Positions 44,179 to 54,354 are shown, counted from the first letter of the stretch. The stretch: 64,000 nt of DNA from CAIOYC01 sp965277345 (GCA_965277345.1 CBDICI010000003.1:248001-312000), one strand, 5' to 3'. Notes: generated by a model from the letters alone, not told the origin. A program made the numbers and translations.

Positions 44179-46779
44179 ATGACCACTTTCCGTGGCCGGG
44201 TCCTTTTTGCGACCGTTTCTATGCTCAGTATGATGTGCGCCGGTTCTGTCCTTGCCCAGACCGGGGCGCGGCCGACCGCGGCGCCGGACAATTCCAATCG
44301 GACAGAGGAAATCGTCGTCACCGCGCAAAAGCGTGAGCAGACGCTGCAGCAGGTGCCCGTCGCCGTGTCGGCCTTCACCTCGGTGGAACGCGACAAGGTC
44401 GGCATCGACAGCGTGCAGGACATCACCAACTTCACCCCCGGCCTGTCCTACAATACGGGCAACGACCGGGTGACGCTGCGCGGCATCGGCCGCTACACCA
44501 ATCAGCTTTCGGCGGACTCCAGCGTCGGCGTCTATGAAGACGGCTCCTTCACCACCTTCACCGTGAAGGTGGGCGAGGACACGCTGTTCGTGGACCGGGT
44601 CGAGGTGCTGCGCGGACCGCAGGGCACGCTCTACGGCCGCAACTCCATCGGCGGCGCCATCAACATCATCTCGCGCCAGCCCACCAACGACCCCTATGCC
44701 GAGGTGCGGGCGCAGTTCGACACCTACGGTTATCACTTGCTCGAAGGCGCCGCATCCGGCCCGGTGACGGATCACGTCCAGTATCGCGTGGCGGCGTACT
44801 CTCTCGGTCAGACGAACGGTTACTTCAACAACCTCAATGGTTTGAGGAACGAGGGCAACAACCGCAACGAATGGTATGTGGAAGGTCAGCTCCGCGGCGA
44901 CTGGGGCACGCATTTCGACTGGTGGATCAAGGCCTACGGCGGCGGCTGGCAGAATATCGGCGGCAACGCGGGCGGGCGGATCAGCAACTCGGTCATCGTC
45001 GGGCCGGACGGCCATTCCAAGGTCGCCAACCCGGTGTTCGGCTGTAATGGCACACCAGGATCGCCCGCCGCGCCCTTTGTCGGCTCCTTGTACAGCAATC
45101 CCCTGGTACCCTCGCTCGGCGCCCAGAACTGCGCAGGCGTCACCAATATCAACACGATCAACCCCACCGGCCTGAACCCCGGCAACAAGAACATCCGCGA
45201 CTATTATGCGATCTATCCGCAGTCCCAGGACGTTCAGGACTATCACGGCGCCATCCTCAAGCTGAACGGTCACTTCTCCGGCTTCGATGTGCGCTATCTC
45301 GGTTCGGTCAACCGCTACTCCTACCAGGAGCACGAGGAGTGGGGCGAGGGCCAGCAGCTCTCTCCGGGCGTAATCTCGTACAAGAATTTCACCGGGGCGA
45401 CGATCTTCCCGGACTCCCAACTGCTTTACAAGGAGATCCATTGGACCACCCAGAACGAACTAGACATCGTATCGTCGGGGACCGGGCCGTTCCAGTGGGT
45501 GGTTGGTGGTTATAACTTCAACGAAGGCTACAAGCAGCCGGAGGAAATCAATCTTCCCGGACAGGCACAGTTGGCGACGCCCCTGTACGGCGACACCTTT
45601 ACGCCGGCGCCGGCCAACCCGAACCGGGACGTTTATCGCACCACTGCACAGATGGGGGCCGAAACCTTCGCGGGCTTCGCCCAGATCGATTACAAGATCA
45701 CCTCGGCATGGAAGACCACGCTGGGCATCCGCTACACGTACGACGCCAAGTACGGGCTCGACGAATCGCAGATCTATGAGTTCCTGCCGATCTTCGGTTC
45801 GCCGTTGCAGGTAGCCATCACCGGCATTACTGCCGCCACCGCCGCAGCTATGCCGGCTCAAAGAGGCGCAACGGCTCCCCTGCTGGATCCCAGGACTGGC
45901 CTGTTCGTCAGAAAGCTGAGCGGTGACTGGAGCGGGACCACGGGCGTCGCCGGCCTGCAATACGAGCCGGACCGGGACACCAACGTCTATGTGAAGTATA
46001 GCCGCGGTTACAAATCAGGTGGTTTCAACGCCGGTAGCAACCTGGCGCTCAATCCCGAGACGAATCCGGAAAACTCCAACGACTACCAGTTTGGAATCAA
46101 GAAGAACTTTGGTCGCAAACTGCAGATCAACCTCGATCTATTCTATGATCAATACTATAATGCCCAGGTTCCGATTGGAGTTGTGGGTACCGGCGGCGTC
46201 ATCAATACCCAGTTCTACAACCTGCCGGAAGCGCGCAGCGACGGGGTCGAGGTCGAGGCGGTGTGGTCGCCCACGCACTCGCTGCAGTTCATGCTGGATT
46301 ACGGCTTCAACGACACCTCGATCATCAGGTCGGGCTGCGTGGTGGACTCCAACGACCCAACCGCCACGAAGGTGGGCGCCACGCCCGGCGGTTGCGCCGG
46401 CGGCGCCCAGAACCTGAAGGGCAACGCGCTGCCCAACGCGCCGCGTAACAAGGTCGCCCTGAACGGCGTCTATACCTGGGATCTGTCCTCTGGAACGCTG
46501 TCTCTGTCCGGCAGCTATATCTGGCGTGATGAGCAGTACGGTGCGATCTTCCAGCGGCCGCAATATAATGCTCCGTCCTGGGATCAGGTCGATCTGCGGG
46601 CCGAGTTCAAGCCGCATGGCGGTCACTGGACGCTGATCGCCTATGGCAAGAACATCTTCGACAACGTGGGTTACATCAACGGGGCCGGCGCCGTCGCGCA
46701 ATACAACGGCACCTTCCTGAAGCAGTTCGGCCTGACCCCGCCGGCGCTCGGCGGTGTGGAGGTTCAATACAAGTTCTAG
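44179..46779 (+). CDS. TonB-dependent outer-membrane receptor
   Basis: An 866-residue receptor with signal (SMLSMMCAGSVLA), plug domain (EEIVVTAQKREQTLQQVPVA, RVEVLRGPQGTLYGRNSIGG) and a 22-strand barrel region ending GGVEVQYKF with a terminal Phe. This subgroup is large in Caulobacterales and imports poorly diffusing nutrients at the cost of proton motive force. The ligand cannot be deduced; the neighbours are exported peptidases and a hydrolase. A strong terminator follows at 46828. Confidence 0.93.
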   Translation: MTTFRGRVLFATVSMLSMMCAGSVLAQTGARPTAAPDNSNRTEEIVVTAQKREQTLQQVPVAVSAFTSVERDKVGIDSVQDITNFTPGLSYNTGNDRVTLRGIGRYTNQLSADSSVGVYEDGSFTTFTVKVGEDTLFVDRVEVLRGPQGTLYGRNSIGGAINIISRQPTNDPYAEVRAQFDTYGYHLLEGAASGPVTDHVQYRVAAYSLGQTNGYFNNLNGLRNEGNNRNEWYVEGQLRGDWGTHFDWWIKAYGGGWQNIGGNAGGRISNSVIVGPDGHSKVANPVFGCNGTPGSPAAPFVGSLYSNPLVPSLGAQNCAGVTNINTINPTGLNPGNKNIRDYYAIYPQSQDVQDYHGAILKLNGHFSGFDVRYLGSVNRYSYQEHEEWGEGQQLSPGVISYKNFTGATIFPDSQLLYKEIHWTTQNELDIVSSGTGPFQWVVGGYNFNEGYKQPEEINLPGQAQLATPLYGDTFTPAPANPNRDVYRTTAQMGAETFAGFAQIDYKITSAWKTTLGIRYTYDAKYGLDESQIYEFLPIFGSPLQVAITGITAATAAAMPAQRGATAPLLDPRTGLFVRKLSGDWSGTTGVAGLQYEPDRDTNVYVKYSRGYKSGGFNAGSNLALNPETNPENSNDYQFGIKKNFGRKLQINLDLFYDQYYNAQVPIGVVGTGGVINTQFYNLPEARSDGVEVEAVWSPTHSLQFMLDYGFNDTSIIRSGCVVDSNDPTATKVGATPGGCAGGAQNLKGNALPNAPRNKVALNGVYTWDLSSGTLSLSGSYIWRDEQYGAIFQRPQYNAPSWDQVDLRAEFKPHGGHWTLIAYGKNIFDNVGYINGAGAVAQYNGTFLKQFGLTPPALGGVEVQYKF

Positions 46780-46827
46780 TCGTCGGGCTCGCCTCTTGCG
46801 AGCCGCCGCCGACGTCGCATCCTTCCT

Positions 46828-46856
46828 GGCCCCCGGATCGTCCGGGGGCCTTTTTT
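46828..46856 (+). terminator. Rho-independent terminator of the TonB receptor gene
   Basis: A perfect 10-bp stem, GGCCCCCGGA / TCCGGGGGCC, with loop TCG, followed by six T. It lies 49 bp after the receptor stop. Confidence 0.93.
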
Positions 46857-46917
46857 ATGTAAGCGGCGCCCAGGGATGGGGCCGATGGCGGTCTTGGGCG
46901 AGGGCGAGGAGCAGGTC

Positions 46918-48624
46918 ATGGCGTTGGATTCTGGGCGCGGCGCGCGGCTGAAGCCGGGATTGTGGCTGACGCTCGGCCTGGTGCTGGTCGTGGTCGGCGT
47001 CGCGCTGGCGGCCCTGGTGGAGCGGTCCGGCGGCGTCTCGCTCAGCGATGTGCGGTTCAGGGGCGCGGATGGAACCGTCTTCAGCGCGCTGGTCTATCGG
47101 CCGGCGAACGCCACGGCGCAGCATCCGGCGCCGGGCATCCTGGCCGTGCACGGCTATATCAACACGCGCGAGACCCAGAGCCCCTTCGCCATCGAATTCG
47201 CCCGGCGCGGCTATGTGGTGGTGGCGCTGGATCAACGCGGCCACGGCTATAGCGGCGGGACGGCCACCACCAAGGGGTTCGGCGGGCCGGAGGGGCTGGC
47301 CTATCTCCGTTCGTTGCCGTTCGTGGACAAGGACAATATCGGCCTCGAGGGCCATAGCATGGGCGGCTGGACCGTGCTGGCCGCCGCCGCGGTCATGCCG
47401 GGCGCCTATCGGGCCATGGTGCTGGAAGGCTCCTCCACCGGCGCGCCGTTCGCGCGGACCGGCACGGCCGCCTGGCCGCGCAACCTGGCGGTGGTCTACA
47501 GCCGCTTCGACGAGTTCGCCCCGCTCATGTGGCTCACCCCCCGCGCCGTGGATGTGGGGTCCGGCGCGAGGCTGAAGGCTCTGTTCGGGACGACGCAGGA
47601 TGTGCAGCCTGGACGGATCTATGGCGACATCGGCGCCGGAACGGCCCGACGGCTGACCCAGCCCGTCGCCACCCACCCCGGAGACCACCTGTCGCGCGAG
47701 GCGGTGGCCGATGCGGCCGACTGGTTCGCCGCGACGCTGAAGGGCGGAACGCCGCGCCCGCGGGGCGACCAGGTGTGGTGGTGGAAGGAGATCGGCACGG
47801 GCCTCGGCCTTCTGGGCGTCGGCGCGCTGATGCTCGGCCTGTTCGACCTGCTGCTCACCCTGCCGCCCTTCGCCGCCCTGAGCGGGGCGCCGGTCGTGGT
47901 GGCCGCGCCGCGGGGCGGGCGGTGGTGGGCGCTGTGGTTGCTCACCGCCTTCGTGCCGGCGCTGAGCTATTATCTGCTGCCGCTCAGCCTGCCGCCGATC
48001 AAGCCGTCGACGATCTTCCCCCAGGCGATCACCAATGTGCTGATGGTGTGGGCCCTCGCCAACGCGGCTCTGGCGCTGCTGTTCGGCTGGTGGCTGGGGC
48101 CAAAGGCCGAGACGCGGGCCCAGCCGTGGGGCCTGGCGCTGGCGCTGGCGGTCGTCGTGGTCGGGGTGCTCTATGCCGTCACCGCGCTGGCCGGGTTGCT
48201 GGCGGTGGATTTCCGCTTCTGGGTCGTGGCGCTGAAACCGTTCAGCGGCCGGCAGGCGTTGGCCGCGCTCTCCTACGCGCTACCCTTCACCGCCTTCGTC
48301 ACCATCGCCTTTCGGGGGTTGACGGGCCTCGCCACGGGCCATGGCCGCGCGCACTATGGCTGGGCGGCAGGCGCGCTGGCGAGCGGCTTTCTCATCGTGA
48401 CCGGCGTTCAGTACGCCATGCTGTTCGCCACGGGCGCCTTGCCACTGCCGTTCGAGGCGCTGAACGCCATCGTCGCCATCCAGTTCGTACCGCTGCTGCT
48501 GGGGCTGGGCGTTCTGGCCGTGCACACCTGGCGGCGCACCGGCAGCTATGCGCCGGGCGGGCTGATCGGCGGGCTGTTCATCACCTGGTATATGGTCGCA
48601 GGCACCGCGACCCATTTCGCCTGA
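46918..48624 (+). CDS. Membrane protein with alpha/beta hydrolase domain and C-terminal transmembrane domain
   Basis: A 568-residue protein from ATG 46918 (GAGGAG eight bases upstream). One N-terminal membrane segment (residues 13-33) is followed by a hydrolase domain: oxyanion/His motif LAVHGYINTRET, DQRGHGYS, nucleophile GHSMGGW and a late catalytic His in HPGDHLS. From about residue 285 there are seven or eight further membrane segments. A hydrolase fused to such a polytopic domain is uncommon. It may act on lipid-like substrates; no family name is certain. Confidence 0.75.
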   Translation: MALDSGRGARLKPGLWLTLGLVLVVVGVALAALVERSGGVSLSDVRFRGADGTVFSALVYRPANATAQHPAPGILAVHGYINTRETQSPFAIEFARRGYVVVALDQRGHGYSGGTATTKGFGGPEGLAYLRSLPFVDKDNIGLEGHSMGGWTVLAAAAVMPGAYRAMVLEGSSTGAPFARTGTAAWPRNLAVVYSRFDEFAPLMWLTPRAVDVGSGARLKALFGTTQDVQPGRIYGDIGAGTARRLTQPVATHPGDHLSREAVADAADWFAATLKGGTPRPRGDQVWWWKEIGTGLGLLGVGALMLGLFDLLLTLPPFAALSGAPVVVAAPRGGRWWALWLLTAFVPALSYYLLPLSLPPIKPSTIFPQAITNVLMVWALANAALALLFGWWLGPKAETRAQPWGLALALAVVVVGVLYAVTALAGLLAVDFRFWVVALKPFSGRQALAALSYALPFTAFVTIAFRGLTGLATGHGRAHYGWAAGALASGFLIVTGVQYAMLFATGALPLPFEALNAIVAIQFVPLLLGLGVLAVHTWRRTGSYAPGGLIGGLFITWYMVAGTATHFA

Positions 48625-48634
48625 CCGGCGGCGG

Positions 48635-49384
48635 CTATTGCGCGGTGAAGTGGGCGGCGCGCAGTTCGGCCCGCGCGGCGGCGATCCTGGGCTGCAGGGC
48701 CGGGCTCGTCATCAGGTCGGTAGCGACCACGGCCCCCAGCACGTGGCTGGCCTCCGTGTCGGAGGGATAGTGCGACCCGCAGACCTCGCGGCTGAAGGCG
48801 TAGTCGACCGCCCGGGCCTGCAAGGCCTGCGCCTTTTCCGGCATCAGGCGGGCCAGCACCGCCGCGACGGTATAGCCCATGGTGGCGTGACCGCTGGGAT
48901 AGGAGGTCAGCGGCTTGTCGTTGGGATCGCAGGTCTGCACCGTGGCGTCGATGGCCCAGGGGCGCTTGCGCGGGAAGGTCTTCTTGGCCGCGGACGCGGC
49001 ATAGGACTGGTCGTTCATCACCACGGCGAGCAAGGCCGCGGTGGCGGGCAGGGTCTTCAGGTCGAATCCGCCGCCGATGGTGGCGTAGAAGGCCGAGGGG
49101 TCCTCGTGATCGTCGTCCCACCTGGCCTGGGCGAAGCGTTCGGGTGTCTTGGCATCGATGATCCGGTGCAGTTCGGCCAACTCGGCCTTGTGGGCCGGCC
49201 CCATTTCCGCCGGCGGCGGCGCAAGCAACAGGGCGGCGTCGATCTGATCGGCGGTCAGGACCTGAAGCGCCTTCTTGGCCTTGACCGGCGGCGGCGCCAC
49301 GGCGGCGGGCTGGGCCAGCGCGCCGACGGCCAGGGACGTACCGACCACGGCGGCGGCGAACGACAGGGAGACGCGGGATTTCAT
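48635..49384 (-). CDS. Class A acid phosphatase (PAP2/PhoN-like), exported
   Basis: A 249-residue protein with signal (VSLSFAAAVVGTSLAVGALAQ) and the three PAP2 motifs: KTFPRKRPW (KX6RP type), SYPSGHAT (PSGH) and SREVCGSHYPSD (SRX5HX3D). It dephosphorylates organic phosphates in the periplasm. It lies 50 bp downstream of a TonB receptor gene on the same strand, which suggests that the two work together on a phosphorylated nutrient. Confidence 0.92.
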   Translation of the reverse strand: MKSRVSLSFAAAVVGTSLAVGALAQPAAVAPPPVKAKKALQVLTADQIDAALLLAPPPAEMGPAHKAELAELHRIIDAKTPERFAQARWDDDHEDPSAFYATIGGGFDLKTLPATAALLAVVMNDQSYAASAAKKTFPRKRPWAIDATVQTCDPNDKPLTSYPSGHATMGYTVAAVLARLMPEKAQALQARAVDYAFSREVCGSHYPSDTEASHVLGAVVATDLMTSPALQPRIAAARAELRAAHFTAQ

Positions 49385-49433
49385 CGAGGACTCCGGAACG
49401 ATGGGAGGTGGCGGCGGCCTGAGGCCGCCCGGC

Positions 49434-51926
49434 CTAGAACGCCGCCTTGACGGTGAGCTGGAAGCTGCGCCCGGTCTCGTAGGTGAACACGTTGGCGGCG
49501 CCGCCCTGCGCCACCGTATAGGCCGGCAGGACCGTACCCGTCTGTAGCGCCTTGCCCTTCAGCGAGGTGATGTCGGTGTGATCGAACAGGTTCAGCAGCT
49601 GGAACTCGACGCTGTAGTGGTTGAGCTTGTAAGTCGTGGTCCAGTTGGTCTCATTGAACGAATTGATCAGGCCGGTGGTGCGGCTGGTGTTGGTCGCCGC
49701 ATTGGTCAGTTGCTGGCCGATATACTTGGTGTCGATATTGGAGACGATGGCGTCGTCGCCGTAGAACACCCCGGTATGCTCATAGCGGAAACCGAAGGCG
49801 GCGGTGCCGCGCGGCGCCTTGGCCAATTGCCGGCCGTTGCCGACGGTGGCGTTGGGATCGTTCTCGCCGAGGGCCTGATTGACCGTGAAGTTGCCGAAGG
49901 TGGAGAAGCCGAAGGGCAGCAGGTAGGTGCCCTGCAATTCGATCCCCTTATAGACGGCGCCTCCGGAATTGGTGGTGAAGGTCTCGTTGGTGTTGAGGTC
50001 CGTGATGGTCTGGATCTTGTGCTTGAAGTCGATGTAATAGACGTCGCCGTCGAAAGTGAAGCGGCCGGCGCTGAATACCGCACCGAGCTGATAGTTGGTG
50101 GATTCCTGCGGCACCACCTTATTGTTCTGGGGTGTGTTTACATAGAAGGATGAGATGTCCGGCACCAAAAAGCCTTGGGCGTACTGGGCGTAGACCGACA
50201 GGGTGGGCAGGATGCGGTAATTGACGGTCAGGAACGGCAGGGTCTTGGTGAAGGTGTTCTGCACGTAGGACGGCTGCTGCGAGCCGCTAACGTTCAGCAC
50301 CGGCGCGTTCACATGCAGGGTGAAGTTCACATACTTCACGCCGGGGGTTATGGTGAGTTGATCCGTGGGCTTCCAGTCGAATTCGGCGAAGGGCTGGTAC
50401 TGGTCCCAGCCGGAGAACTCGCTGTACTGCGTGTTGAGCGGCACCTCACACGCGCCGTTGGTCGCCTGGATCGGATAGTTGCAATGGCTGCCGGTGGAGC
50501 TGTTGGCGAACAGCGCCGCCTTTTCGCGGAAGTCGAACACGCCGAGGCCGAGGCCCGGCCCGAGGTCATAGTCGAAACGCTCGCGTTGGGTGAAGGCGTG
50601 TTCGTACTCCGCGCCGACGGTCAGCTTGCCCCAGGGGGTGTCCTGATAGAATTTCAGGATATCACCGATGACCCGGTATTCGTTGCGCTTGGTATAGCCG
50701 GGCACACCATTGGTCTGGGTCAGAACTCCAGGCTTGGACAGGCTGCCCGGGGGCTGGACGGTGTAGCCCTTGCCGGGGGCCGGGTACGGTATGTTCGGAA
50801 TATTGCCGGGAAAGACGTTGACGACGCCGAGCTTGTAGCCCGGCGTCCCGAAGGTCAGGTCGGCGTTGCTGTTGGCCGAGAGGGTATGGTTCGTGTAATA
50901 GTAGCTGTAGACCGTGTTCTCCAGCCTAAACCCATGGCCAATGTCGCCATTGACGCGGATATACTCGAAATCGGTCTGCTTGCGGGTGTGGTTATACGCC
51001 TGATAGGTGCCGACGGTCGGATCGGTGTTCTGCAGGGCGAAACGCCGGCCATAGGCTTCGGTCTGGGCGACCGTGGCGCTCGAGCTGGCGTCGCCCTGAT
51101 AGTATTCGTCCTCGTTGCGGGTGAACAGGCCGGTGACCGACCAGTTGTTGTTGATGGGCAGGACGCCCTTGATGAACTGGTTCTGGCCGTTGGAGGGACT
51201 GTCGGTCAGATAGCCCTTGGTGGTGTATTCCATGAAGTTGAAGACGAAGTTGGCGTCGTGCAACTGGCGGATCGGCCCGGTCAGGAAGGTGGTGACCGAC
51301 TGATAGGTGTTGAAGCTGGCGATGGTCCCGGTCTGGCGGAAGCCCGGCCGGTCCTCGAACGGCAACGAGAACAGGTTCACCGAGCCGCCGAAATTGGCCT
51401 GGCCAAGGTCCGAGGCGCGACCCGGGCCGCGATCGATCACCACGCCGCCGATCACGGAGGAGGGGAAGAACGAGTTGGAGTGGTGGCTCGGCCCGTTGGT
51501 GTCGCCCCAGGCGATGCCGTCATAGGTGACGTTGAACTGGCCGTCTGCAAAGCCGCGCAGGGTGATCTTCGCCCCGTCCGTGGCGCCCGGGCCGTTGGGG
51601 TTGGGCGTCGTCGCCATGGAGGGCGCCAGGATGGCGGTGGTGGTGTAGTCGCCGACGCGCGGCGCCACTTCCTCGATATTCCTGCGGGTGATGATCGCTT
51701 CCGGCTCGGTGGCCTGGAGGGTCGATTTGACCGGCGCGTCCGCCGCGGCCCGGCCCCTGGATGCGGTCACCACGATGGCCTGCACTTCCGGCGCATCGGT
51801 CGCCGCCGGTCCATCGGGCGGGGCGGCGGGCGCCGCGGCGCTGGCGGCGAAGGCCAGGGAGGCGGTGAGAAGCGCGACGGCGGAGGCCGAAGCAAGCGAA
51901 ACGGCGCGGCGCGAAAAGATCGACAT
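49434..51926 (-). CDS. TonB-dependent outer-membrane receptor
   Basis: An 830-residue receptor (start ATG 51926) with signal SLASASAVALLTASLAFAASA, a plug (QAIVVTASRGRAAADAPVK, ITLRGFADGQFNVTYDGIAWG) and a C-terminal barrel ending FQLTVKAAF. It belongs to a different subgroup from the receptor at 44179. It heads a likely two-gene operon with the acid phosphatase, so an organophosphate ligand is plausible but unproven. Confidence 0.92.
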   Translation of the reverse strand: MSIFSRRAVSLASASAVALLTASLAFAASAAAPAAPPDGPAATDAPEVQAIVVTASRGRAAADAPVKSTLQATEPEAIITRRNIEEVAPRVGDYTTTAILAPSMATTPNPNGPGATDGAKITLRGFADGQFNVTYDGIAWGDTNGPSHHSNSFFPSSVIGGVVIDRGPGRASDLGQANFGGSVNLFSLPFEDRPGFRQTGTIASFNTYQSVTTFLTGPIRQLHDANFVFNFMEYTTKGYLTDSPSNGQNQFIKGVLPINNNWSVTGLFTRNEDEYYQGDASSSATVAQTEAYGRRFALQNTDPTVGTYQAYNHTRKQTDFEYIRVNGDIGHGFRLENTVYSYYYTNHTLSANSNADLTFGTPGYKLGVVNVFPGNIPNIPYPAPGKGYTVQPPGSLSKPGVLTQTNGVPGYTKRNEYRVIGDILKFYQDTPWGKLTVGAEYEHAFTQRERFDYDLGPGLGLGVFDFREKAALFANSSTGSHCNYPIQATNGACEVPLNTQYSEFSGWDQYQPFAEFDWKPTDQLTITPGVKYVNFTLHVNAPVLNVSGSQQPSYVQNTFTKTLPFLTVNYRILPTLSVYAQYAQGFLVPDISSFYVNTPQNNKVVPQESTNYQLGAVFSAGRFTFDGDVYYIDFKHKIQTITDLNTNETFTTNSGGAVYKGIELQGTYLLPFGFSTFGNFTVNQALGENDPNATVGNGRQLAKAPRGTAAFGFRYEHTGVFYGDDAIVSNIDTKYIGQQLTNAATNTSRTTGLINSFNETNWTTTYKLNHYSVEFQLLNLFDHTDITSLKGKALQTGTVLPAYTVAQGGAANVFTYETGRSFQLTVKAAF

Positions 51927-52140
51927 GGAAGGTCCCCGGGTTGCAGCGCAAGTCTCGCCCGGCGCCTTAACCGGCGCCTGGGGAGATCGATGCAAAGAGG
52001 AGATGCTCGATGGAGCGGCGCCGCAGCAAGTGAAGCGTTCGCGCCAGTTTTATTACGGTTTTATGTAGCCCGACGATAAGGCTTTACGCGGATTGGCATT
52101 TTAAACCTTCGTCGAAGTCAAAGGCGCGGCCCGGATGTTG

Positions 52141-52158
52141 CATTGAGTTTTCTCAATG
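52141..52158. other. Short hairpin between HK gene end and TonB receptor upstream region
   Basis: CATTGAG-TTTT-CTCAATG forms a perfect 7-bp stem 33 bp after the histidine kinase stop. There is no T-run, so it may be a weak terminator or an operator. Confidence 0.35.
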
Positions 52159-52190
52159 TTGCGCAGGCTTCTTCGCCGGCGCCTTTGAGG

Positions 52191-53612
52191 CTAGGCTGTT
52201 TCCTTGATGCTCGGCACTCGGTTCGGCGCGGCCGCGCCCGCCACGGACGGCGCGTCGATGCGCGCGAACCGAAGCCGGACCCGCAGGCCGGGGCCGGCGT
52301 CCTCCAGAGCCATGTCAGCCCCGTGGCGCGCCGCGATGGCGGTGACGATGGCGAGGCCCAGGCCGGAACCCGGCTTGTGGCGACTGGTCTCAAGCCGCAC
52401 GAACGGCTTTAGCGCGCGCGCGCGTTCGGCCGCCGGAATGCCGGGCCCGTCGTCGGATACCCGCAGTTCGGCAAAGCTCTCGCCGCCTGTCGCCTCTACG
52501 TCGATGTGCGCGCCCACCGGCGTGTGCCGCATCGCGTTCTCGAGCAGGTTGGCGAGGCCCTGCGCCAGCAGGTCCGGATCGCCGGCGATGCGAAGCCGAT
52601 CCTCGCAGCGAACCCCAAGCGTGCGTCCACTCTCTTCCAGATCGGGACGGTAGGCTTCGGTCACCCGCAGCGCGATCTCGCCGAGCTCGAACGCCGACGC
52701 CGGTGCGCGCTCCGGAGACTGGATTTCGGTCAGTTGCAGAAGCGCATCGAAGGTCCGGAGGATCTCGCCCACATCGTCCTCCAGGCCCCGCACCGCCGTC
52801 AGCATGGCCGGGTCGTGCTCCACCTGCCGACGCAGGCGGTCGAGCTTCTGGCGGAATCGCGTCAGGGGCGTGCGCAGGTCGTGGGCAATGTCGGTGGAAA
52901 CCTGCTTAACCTGGTCGATCAGCAGGGTGATGCGCTCCAGCATGGCGTTGAAGGCGTGGCCGAGCTCATCCACGTCGTCCCGGGGACCCCCGCCGCGCTC
53001 GCTTACACGCACGTCCAGCCGTCCGTCGCTGACGGCGTGCGCGGCCAGGGACAGGGCGGCGATCCGCCTCCACACCCCCCTTGTGAACAGATAGGACAGG
53101 GCGCTGCACAGCACGACGCCGAACAGCCCGCAAAGCAGCAGGGTCTGGGTGATGGCGTTGGTTTCCCCGGCCTCGGTGGCGAGATCCTGCCCCACCGTCA
53201 ACTCGGCGCCGTCGGGCATGGCGTGCGAATAGGTCAGATACCGGGCGCCGTGGCCGCCGCGCACCTCTCCCCAGCCCGAGGCTACCGGCGCGGGGGGCAG
53301 GCGACCCGCCTCCACGGCCCCGTCCGAGGCCGCCAGGCGATACTCGAAGCCCCGCCACAGGCGCGACCGCTTGGCGACGGTATAGGGCAGGTGGGCGGCG
53401 CCCTTTTGCCGGAACTCATCGTCGAGCGAGGCCGCCTCGCCGCGCACGTGATCGCGCATGGCCCGCTGGCTGATCCGCTGCAGCGACACCTGGGCGATGC
53501 AGCCGGCGAGCGCGAAGGCCAGCACCACCGCCAACACCTGCACCGCCGCCAGCCGGACACCGGCCTTGGCGATCATCCGCCCCCCAATTCGCGCCGGCAA
53601 AGGGTCAGGCAT
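52191..53612 (-). CDS. Sensor histidine kinase (OmpR-system partner)
   Basis: A 473-residue kinase with two membrane segments (about 15-40 and 155-175) around a periplasmic sensor, then HAMP, HisKA with IAHDLRTPLTRFRQ (phosphorylated His), and the ATPase domain with N box NLLENAMRHTP, G1 DDGPGIP and G2 GSGLGLAIV. The ATG overlaps the response regulator stop by 8 bp (53605-53612). The signal is unknown. Confidence 0.93.
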   Translation of the reverse strand: MPDPLPARIGGRMIAKAGVRLAAVQVLAVVLAFALAGCIAQVSLQRISQRAMRDHVRGEAASLDDEFRQKGAAHLPYTVAKRSRLWRGFEYRLAASDGAVEAGRLPPAPVASGWGEVRGGHGARYLTYSHAMPDGAELTVGQDLATEAGETNAITQTLLLCGLFGVVLCSALSYLFTRGVWRRIAALSLAAHAVSDGRLDVRVSERGGGPRDDVDELGHAFNAMLERITLLIDQVKQVSTDIAHDLRTPLTRFRQKLDRLRRQVEHDPAMLTAVRGLEDDVGEILRTFDALLQLTEIQSPERAPASAFELGEIALRVTEAYRPDLEESGRTLGVRCEDRLRIAGDPDLLAQGLANLLENAMRHTPVGAHIDVEATGGESFAELRVSDDGPGIPAAERARALKPFVRLETSRHKPGSGLGLAIVTAIAARHGADMALEDAGPGLRVRLRFARIDAPSVAGAAAPNRVPSIKETA

Positions 53613-54354
53613 CCTGCTCGACCCGATAGCCCGCCCCGCGCACCGTGGTGATGATCGCCGCGCCGCCGTCCTGGTCCAGCTTGGCGCGCAGGCGGCTGAT
53701 ATGGGTCTCCACGATGTTGGTCTTGGGATCGAACTTGAACCCCCACACCTGTTGCAACAGCATCAGCCGGGTGATCGGCTGTCCGGCGTGGAGCATGAGG
53801 CATTCCAGCAGCTTGAACTCGAGGGGAAGCAGGTCGATCTCCCGCCCGGCGCGGCGCACGCGGCGGCCGAGCCGATCCAGCTCCAGGTCCCGGGTCCTGA
53901 GTACGGTGGGCGGCGGCGCGCCCGCGGCGCCGCGCCGCGCCAGGGCGCTCAGGCGGGCCTCCAACTCCTCGAAGAAATAGGGCTTGACCAGATAGTCGTC
54001 GCCGCCGCCCTGCAACCCCGCCACGCGATCGGAGAGCGCGCCCATGGCGGTGACGAACAGGATGGGCGTGGTCAGCCCGCCGGCGCGCAGTTGCGCGGTC
54101 AGCGACAGGCCGTCCAGCCCCGGTAGCATCCGATCGACGACGATGACGTCGAAGCGCCCGCGGACGGCCAGGGCGAGGCCCTCGTGCCCGTCGTGGGCGA
54201 GGCGAACCCACCAGCCGGCCTGATCCAGGCGTTGCGCCACTTCGTCGGCGGCCTCCGTATCGTCCTCGATGAGCAGAACCCGCGGCTGGCCCGGCGCGCC
54301 ATGCGGGATATCGACAGGCGCAAAGGCGCTGTGCGGGCTGGCGCTCGGCTGCAT
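53605..54354 (-). CDS. OmpR-family response regulator
   Basis: A 249-residue regulator with receiver acidic pair LLIEDDTEA, phospho-acceptor Asp in VIVVDRMLPGLDG, conserved KPYFFEELEARL, and a winged-helix output domain (LLPLEFKLLECLM, FDPKTNIVETHISRLRAKLD, VRGAGYRV). It is encoded before its kinase. The N-terminal 20 residues are extra and unstructured. Confidence 0.94.
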   Translation of the reverse strand: MQPSASPHSAFAPVDIPHGAPGQPRVLLIEDDTEAADEVAQRLDQAGWWVRLAHDGHEGLALAVRGRFDVIVVDRMLPGLDGLSLTAQLRAGGLTTPILFVTAMGALSDRVAGLQGGGDDYLVKPYFFEELEARLSALARRGAAGAPPPTVLRTRDLELDRLGRRVRRAGREIDLLPLEFKLLECLMLHAGQPITRLMLLQQVWGFKFDPKTNIVETHISRLRAKLDQDGGAAIITTVRGAGYRVEQDA

